Shown piece after piece: positions 60,066-64,000 of a stretch of 64,000 bases of DNA (positions are counted from its first letter, which is position 1; every line of letters starts with the position of its first letter). The notes beneath the pieces are model-generated. The model did no database searches. It was not told the DNA's origin and saw nothing but the letters and a program-made list of their open reading frames with translations. Both the position numbers and the translations under genes were made by a program. Source of the DNA: Acidimicrobiales bacterium (GTDB lineage Bacteria; Actinomycetota; Acidimicrobiia; Acidimicrobiales; SZUA-35); NCBI GenBank assembly GCA_028285495.1, contig JANQPB010000044.1:372001-436000 (forward strand), given 5' to 3'.

Positions 60066-60914
60066 TTACGCTAGATCCGAATCGGGATTCGCAGCAACAT
60101 CACTGCGCCGATTCGTGACAAGGTTCAAATCGGTCGGAATCCCCGGCCGATCGGAGGGTCGGTCGAGCCGGGCGCCGACCACGGTTCCGGCCAGCAGCAG
60201 CGCCGGCAACGAGACGGTGACCGGCAGGAACAGCGAGGACCGACCGAGGTCATCGGCCACGAGCGCCGCGACCAGCGGCGGGCCGACGGCCAGCACCGCG
60301 AACAGCGCCCGTTGGGGTCCGGTGGCGGTGACCGACCGGGCCTGGGCGACCGCCTCGGCGCCGTACCAGGCGGCCAGCCGGCCCCTCGACGCCACGACGA
60401 CGAGCACCGCGACGAAGGCCAGGCTGCCGCCGAGGTGGCCGGCGTACTGCAACGCCCGGGCGGCGGTGAAGGCGCCACGGCCGGGCACCGACCCGATCGT
60501 CCCGTTGAGCCCGGCGACGTCGGCGCCCCAACGGCCGGCGTGGGTGAACCCGTCGACGACGACGTGGCTGCCGGCGCCGAGGAGGGCGCTGGTGACCGTC
60601 TGCCACAACGGCGGTCGACGATCGCCGAGCACCCGATAGGAGCGGAGGGCCAGCGGGCCGAGGTCGGGCATGGCGGCGAAGATGCCCGACGCGGCCGAGC
60701 GGCGGGTGATCAACGCCGCCAGCACGGCCACCGGGACCGCCCAGACCACCACGCCGATCGCCGTGTGGCTCTGGCGGTTCAGCCAAGGGCCGAGCGAGTA
60801 GGCCAGGTCGGGGGTGCCGGCGGCGATGCACAGGGCCGTCGCGTCGATCGACCCGGGCCAGCGGAGCTTGATCGGGACGATCAGGCCCTGGTGGGCGGGG
60901 AACGTGACCGGCAT
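60066..60914 (-). CDS. DUF4184 family membrane protein
   Basis: 282 residues from ATG 60914, which puts M-P-V-T-F-P-A-H-Q-G at the start as in this family; an upstream start would add 11 residues. Five or more membrane helices. Polar sites A-G-T-P-D-L-A-Y and G-S-H-V-V-V-D-G-F-T-H resemble the metal-dependent membrane hydrolase (YdjM/LrgB-neighbour type) pattern. Function unknown. Monocistronic as far as seen. Confidence 0.78.
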   Translation of the reverse strand: MPVTFPAHQGLIVPIKLRWPGSIDATALCIAAGTPDLAYSLGPWLNRQSHTAIGVVVWAVPVAVLAALITRRSAASGIFAAMPDLGPLALRSYRVLGDRRPPLWQTVTSALLGAGSHVVVDGFTHAGRWGADVAGLNGTIGSVPGRGAFTAARALQYAGHLGGSLAFVAVLVVVASRGRLAAWYGAEAVAQARSVTATGPQRALFAVLAVGPPLVAALVADDLGRSSLFLPVTVSLPALLLAGTVVGARLDRPSDRPGIPTDLNLVTNRRSDVAANPDSDLA

Positions 60915-60999
60915 CGGCCACGAAGTGTCGCACAGCTCGTCGGCCACCAGACGTCGCCCGGCCGCCGTCCGGCCCCGGAGCCGATGGTGGTGGGCCCGG

Positions 61000-61548
61000 C
61001 TAGACCAGGTGGGTGTTCGGGAGCTCGCGCAGCCCCTCGCCGGCCAGCTCGGTCACCGCCGGCACCGGATCGGGGTCGGCGAACAGCCGCTCGTCGTTGA
61101 CGTCCATCGGCTTGCCGGTGCCGTCGACCACCCAGCACGACGCCTCGAGGGCGATCCCGTTCGGGTCGGTGAAGTAGACCGACTTCATCACGCCGTGGTC
61201 GACGATCTCGGTGACCTCCGAACCGGCGGCCTTGATCCGCTCCTGGAGCTGGCGGAGGGCGTCCTCGTCGGCCAGGTTGAACGACAGGTGGTCGAGCTGG
61301 ATCGGATGGGGGGCGGGCGACCCGGCTCCCTTGTCGAACGTCTCGGCGCCGTCGACCTCGAAGAACGCGACCGTGTTGCCCGGCGCCATCTCGAAGAAGT
61401 AGTGCCGCATCGGGCCGGCCATCAACGTGGTGACGAGCGGCATGCCGAGCACGCCCGTGTAGAAGCGGACGGTGGCGTCCATGTCGGGGGTGACCAGGGC
61501 GAGATGATTGATGCCCCGCCACTGCGGGGCCGGGGGCAGGCTGTCCAT
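61000..61548 (-). CDS. VOC family (glyoxalase/ring-cleavage dioxygenase-type) protein
   Basis: 182 residues from ATG 61548. The vicinal oxygen chelate fold shows N-H-L-A-L-V-T-P-D-M, R-H-Y-F-F-E-M, L-D-H-L-S-F and a late G-I-A-L-E-A-S with the metal Glu. Metal ligands are probably the two His and the Glu. Could be an isomerase, epimerase, glyoxalase-like enzyme or extradiol dioxygenase; substrate unknown. Divergent from a small membrane protein. Confidence 0.87.
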   Translation of the reverse strand: MDSLPPAPQWRGINHLALVTPDMDATVRFYTGVLGMPLVTTLMAGPMRHYFFEMAPGNTVAFFEVDGAETFDKGAGSPAPHPIQLDHLSFNLADEDALRQLQERIKAAGSEVTEIVDHGVMKSVYFTDPNGIALEASCWVVDGTGKPMDVNDERLFADPDPVPAVTELAGEGLRELPNTHLV

Positions 61549-61599
61549 GGACGCAGTTTCCCAGATCGGCGGCGACGGCACCCGATCGGGATCGTTGGC

Positions 61600-61605
61600 T
61601 ACGCT
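61600..61605 (+). promoter_or_regulatory. -10 box (TACGCT) of leaderless small membrane protein gene
   Basis: TACGCT lies six bases before GTG 61612, with no ribosome site. Confidence 0.5.
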
Positions 61606-61611
61606 CGCCCC

Positions 61612-61869
61612 GTGCGGCGGCTCCTGACCATCGGGCGGCGGTTCGTGGTCATCTTCGCCGTGATCTGGGTCGCCCCGATGATCTTCCTGCTCGGGATCCT
61701 CGACCTCCCGCTGCTGCTGGCCTTCCCGATCAGCGTCTCGGTGGCCGGTGGACTCGGCTGGTTCGCGCTCGACCTGGCCTTCCTGCCGGAGGAGCTCGAG
61801 CAGGACGCCGGCGCCGGGCTCGGGGTCAGCGGTCGGACAGCGGACCCCGCAGGAGGTGACCGGGCGTGA
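61612..61869 (+). CDS. Small membrane protein, two helices
   Basis: 85 residues from GTG 61612, selected by the TACGCT box before it. Helices at about 9-28 (F-V-V-I-F-A-V-I-W-V-A) and 29-55, with a Glu/Asp/Gly-rich cytoplasmic tail. No family recognised. The 3' end overlaps the convergent amidohydrolase gene by 44 bp. Confidence 0.6.
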   Translation: MRRLLTIGRRFVVIFAVIWVAPMIFLLGILDLPLLLAFPISVSVAGGLGWFALDLAFLPEELEQDAGAGLGVSGRTADPAGGDRA

Positions 61870-63580
61870 CGCCGGTCGGGGTGCCGCCGGCCACGAGGAC
61901 CTCACCGTTGACCAGGGTGGCCAGGAACCCGCTGGCGGTCTGACGGAGACGGCGGGCGCCGCCGGGCAGGTCGTGCACCAGCTCGGGCAGGTCCGGCCTG
62001 ATCGCGCCGAGGTCGAAGACGTTGACGTCGGCCGCCCGCCCGACCTCGATCCGACCACGGTCGGCGAAGCCCCAGGCGTCGGCCGGCAGGCTCGTGATCG
62101 ACCGCACCGCCTCCTCGATCGTGAACGCCTCCCGGTCACGCACCCAGTGGCCGAGCAGGTGGGTCTGGAGCGACGAGTCCATGATCTGGCTGACGTGGGC
62201 GCCCGAGTCGGAGAAGGTGGGGATGGCGTTGGGGAGGCGCATCAGCTCGAGCACGATGTCCTGGTCCTGGTTGGCTGCGGCCTGGATGAAGAACCGCTCG
62301 AGGTCGCCGGCGATCGCCTCGTCGAGGAACACCTCCATCGGCGGTCGGTCGCGCTCGGCCGCCAGCTCGGCGATCGACCGGTAGGGCGGAAGGCCAGAGG
62401 TGAGCGGGTAGACCCACTGCCACTCGGGCTTGCGGGCCTCGGCCCCGATGGCCCGGCCGTAGTCGCCCTCGTCGGCCTCGCGCACCAGCTTGTCCCGCAG
62501 CGCCGGGTCGGTCAGCGCCCGGCGCTGCTCCGCCATCGGCTGCGACCGCAGCTCGGACCAGAGCGGCAGTGAGTCGAACGGCAGCCGGGTCTGGAACGAC
62601 AGCAGCACGCCGAACTGCCGGGTGTGGACCTGGGCCCACGACGTGCCCCCGGCCTCGTTGATCCGGCGCAACAGCTCGGTGACCGGGCGCCACTGGTGGT
62701 CCTCGGACCCGAAGGCCAGCATGCCGTAGGTGATCGGCACGCCGGTGCGGACGGCCAGGTCGACCAGCCAGGCGATGTACGACTCCCGCTTCTCGGGGTC
62801 GCGGGACCGCAGGTGGGGATGATGGGCCAGCTCGAAGATACCGGTCCGGCCGCCGGCGGCCCGGCCGAGCCGACCGGTCCGACCCATCGCCTCGACGAGG
62901 GCGCCGATCTCCGCCCTCGTCGACAGGCGGCTGGCCACCGGCCGGTCGTCGGAGGTCTCGTGGTTGAGCGAGATCGACGTGGTGAAGCCGACGGCGCCGG
63001 CCCGCATCGAGTCCTCGACCTGGCCGACCATGAGCGCCAGGTCGTCGTCGGAGGCCTCCTCGGTGAAGGCCCGTTCCCCCATCGCCCATGTCCGCAGGGC
63101 CGAGTGGCCGACGTAGCCGGCGTAGTTGATGCCCTTCGGGGTCCGGTCGACGAAGTCGAGGTACTCGGGATAGGTCTCCCACGACCAGTCGATGCCCTCG
63201 GCCATGGCCTCGGCTGCGATGTCCTCGGCCCGCTCGAGGTTGCGGACGACGAGCTCCCTGGCATCCGAGCGGACCGGGGCCAGCGTGAACCCGCAGTTGC
63301 CCATCACCGCGGTGGTCACGCCGTGGAAGCACGAGCTCTCGCCCAGCGGGTCCCAGGCCAGCTGGGCGTCGAGGTGGGTGTGGACGTCGACGAACCCGGG
63401 GCTGACGACGTGGCCGTCGGCGTCGATCGTCTGGTTGGCGGCCTGACCGGCCAGCCCGTCACCGTCGGCCCGATCGGCCACCTCGGTGATGACGCCGTCG
63501 CTGATGGCGACGTCGGCCCGGCGCGCCGGCGAGCCGGTCCCGTCGACCACGGTCCCGTTGATGATGAGCACGTCGTGCAT
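61826..63580 (-). CDS. N-acyl-D-amino-acid deacylase-type amidohydrolase
   Basis: 584 residues from ATG 63580. Amidohydrolase fold: G-T-V-V-D-G-T-G-S-P-A-R-R-A-D-V-A-I at the start, metal site H-T-H-L-D, G-N-C-G-F-T-L-A-P loop, later H-P-H-L-R-S-R and T-F-S-D-S-G-A-H. These features match D-aminoacylase (DAN/COG3653) members, which deacylate N-acyl-D-amino acids or hydantoin-like ureides. Cytoplasmic, no signal peptide. The upstream 64 bases separate it from a secreted-protein gene. Confidence 0.9.
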   Translation of the reverse strand: MHDVLIINGTVVDGTGSPARRADVAISDGVITEVADRADGDGLAGQAANQTIDADGHVVSPGFVDVHTHLDAQLAWDPLGESSCFHGVTTAVMGNCGFTLAPVRSDARELVVRNLERAEDIAAEAMAEGIDWSWETYPEYLDFVDRTPKGINYAGYVGHSALRTWAMGERAFTEEASDDDLALMVGQVEDSMRAGAVGFTTSISLNHETSDDRPVASRLSTRAEIGALVEAMGRTGRLGRAAGGRTGIFELAHHPHLRSRDPEKRESYIAWLVDLAVRTGVPITYGMLAFGSEDHQWRPVTELLRRINEAGGTSWAQVHTRQFGVLLSFQTRLPFDSLPLWSELRSQPMAEQRRALTDPALRDKLVREADEGDYGRAIGAEARKPEWQWVYPLTSGLPPYRSIAELAAERDRPPMEVFLDEAIAGDLERFFIQAAANQDQDIVLELMRLPNAIPTFSDSGAHVSQIMDSSLQTHLLGHWVRDREAFTIEEAVRSITSLPADAWGFADRGRIEVGRAADVNVFDLGAIRPDLPELVHDLPGGARRLRQTASGFLATLVNGEVLVAGGTPTGVTPGHLLRGPLSDR

Positions 63581-63644
63581 GTCAGCCCCCTCGGCCAGCG
63601 GGCCAGGCCGGTTTCCCCCGGGCCCGGAGCCCACGGGGCCAACG

Positions 63645-64000
63645 TTAGGGCAGCGAGATGCGGATCTCGTAGTCGCCGGCGGTGTTGGCCAGCGACCGGG
63701 CCTCGATGGTGAGGGTGCCGACCGGCTCGTCGAGCACGATCCGGCTCGACAGGAACGGCAGCTCGCCGCTGGGATCGTCGTCGTTGGTGGCGATCTCGAC
63801 GCCGGCCTCGTCGCGGACGACCAGCAGCGGGTCGAGGACCGAGCCGGGACCGGCGACCAGCTCGATCAGGATCGGTGCACCGCCGGCCTCGACGATGTAC
63901 TGGTCGTAGGCGTTGTTGCCGACCGAGCCGGTGATGACCACCGGCCCGGCCGCTGGGTCGACGAGCTCGATGTCCTCGACCTCGACGGCACCGGACCCGG
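63645..64000 (-). CDS. C-terminal fragment with PPC-like domain (5' end outside window)
   Basis: About 118 residues visible; the frame stays open to the right edge. A beta-rich domain with L-I-E-L-V-A, L-D-P-L-L-V-V-R-D-E-A-G, A-T-N-D-D and the closing G-D-Y-E-I-R-I is typical of the bacterial pre-peptidase C-terminal (PPC) domain, usually found on secreted proteins or proteases. The catalytic part, if any, lies beyond the window. Confidence 0.75.
   Translation of the reverse strand, partial: GSGAVEVEDIELVDPAAGPVVITGSVGNNAYDQYIVEAGGAPILIELVAGPGSVLDPLLVVRDEAGVEIATNDDDPSGELPFLSSRIVLDEPVGTLTIEARSLANTAGDYEIRISLP

Overview
The window is a GC-rich actinobacterial chromosome segment. The gene order rpsF-ssb-rpsR-rplI-dnaB, the small actinobacterial families DUF5318 and DUF2277, many leaderless genes with a TANNNT box just before the start codon, and a WS/DGAT acyltransferase all point to Actinomycetota. 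The mix of amino-acid uptake, CoA-ester catabolism and polyhydroxyalkanoate (PHA) plus wax-ester storage fits an Acidimicrobiia-like heterotroph; that lineage is inferred, not proved. Coding density is very high and most neighbours overlap by 1-4 bases. I saw no insertion sequence, CRISPR array, rRNA or tRNA gene.

Layout. 1-0.7 kb: end of a chemotaxis receptor. 0.8-8.6 kb: DEAD-box helicase, then a sulfatase and a subtilisin-like (S8) protease read leftward, divergent from a TPR-CHAT cysteine protease. 8.6-13.8 kb: a five-gene leftward run (DUF2277, SDR, 2-hydroxyacid dehydrogenase, amidohydrolase, SDR) and a divergent flavin oxidoreductase. 13.9-18.4 kb: complete aapJQMP amino-acid ABC transporter, divergent from a two-component system (18.6-20.8 kb), with a perfect 14-bp palindrome between them. 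20.8-24 kb: methyltransferase, OsmC protein, ECF sigma factor with a Cys-rich membrane partner. 24-29.3 kb: leftward catabolic operon (MaoC-like, double CoA-transferase, 2OG-Fe dioxygenase, double carboxymuconolactone decarboxylase). 29.4-35.9 kb: AlkD-like repair protein, membrane-anchored XRE protein with a secreted partner, a lone receiver and two receiver-kinase paralogues, and a Nudix hydrolase.

36-45 kb is the conserved core: small membrane protein, a hairpin-rich gap, dnaB, a cluster of DnaA-box-like sites, rplI, rpsR, ssb, rpsF, class A PBP, DUF5318 and tRNA CCA transferase. 45.4-47.8 kb: phasin-like protein, XRE regulator and acyl-CoA synthetase. 47.8-51.3 kb: siroheme synthesis plus sulfite/nitrite reductase. 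51.5-54.9 kb: PAS-GGDEF cyclase, alpha/beta hydrolase and MarR regulator. 55.2-59.5 kb: storage operon (PhaE-like, PhaC, patatin, WS/DGAT). 59.5-64 kb: Usp-like protein, DUF4184 membrane protein, VOC protein, small membrane protein, D-aminoacylase-type amidohydrolase and a truncated PPC-domain protein.

Most notable: the divergent S8/TPR-CHAT protease pair with its six-copy 18-bp repeat linker (possible proteolytic cascade), the DnaA-box cluster upstream of dnaB, the four-gene operon joining PHA and wax-ester/TAG synthesis together with Lys-rich tails on three storage proteins, and the receiver-kinase signalling cluster. Function statements rest on motifs read by eye; no database search was run.
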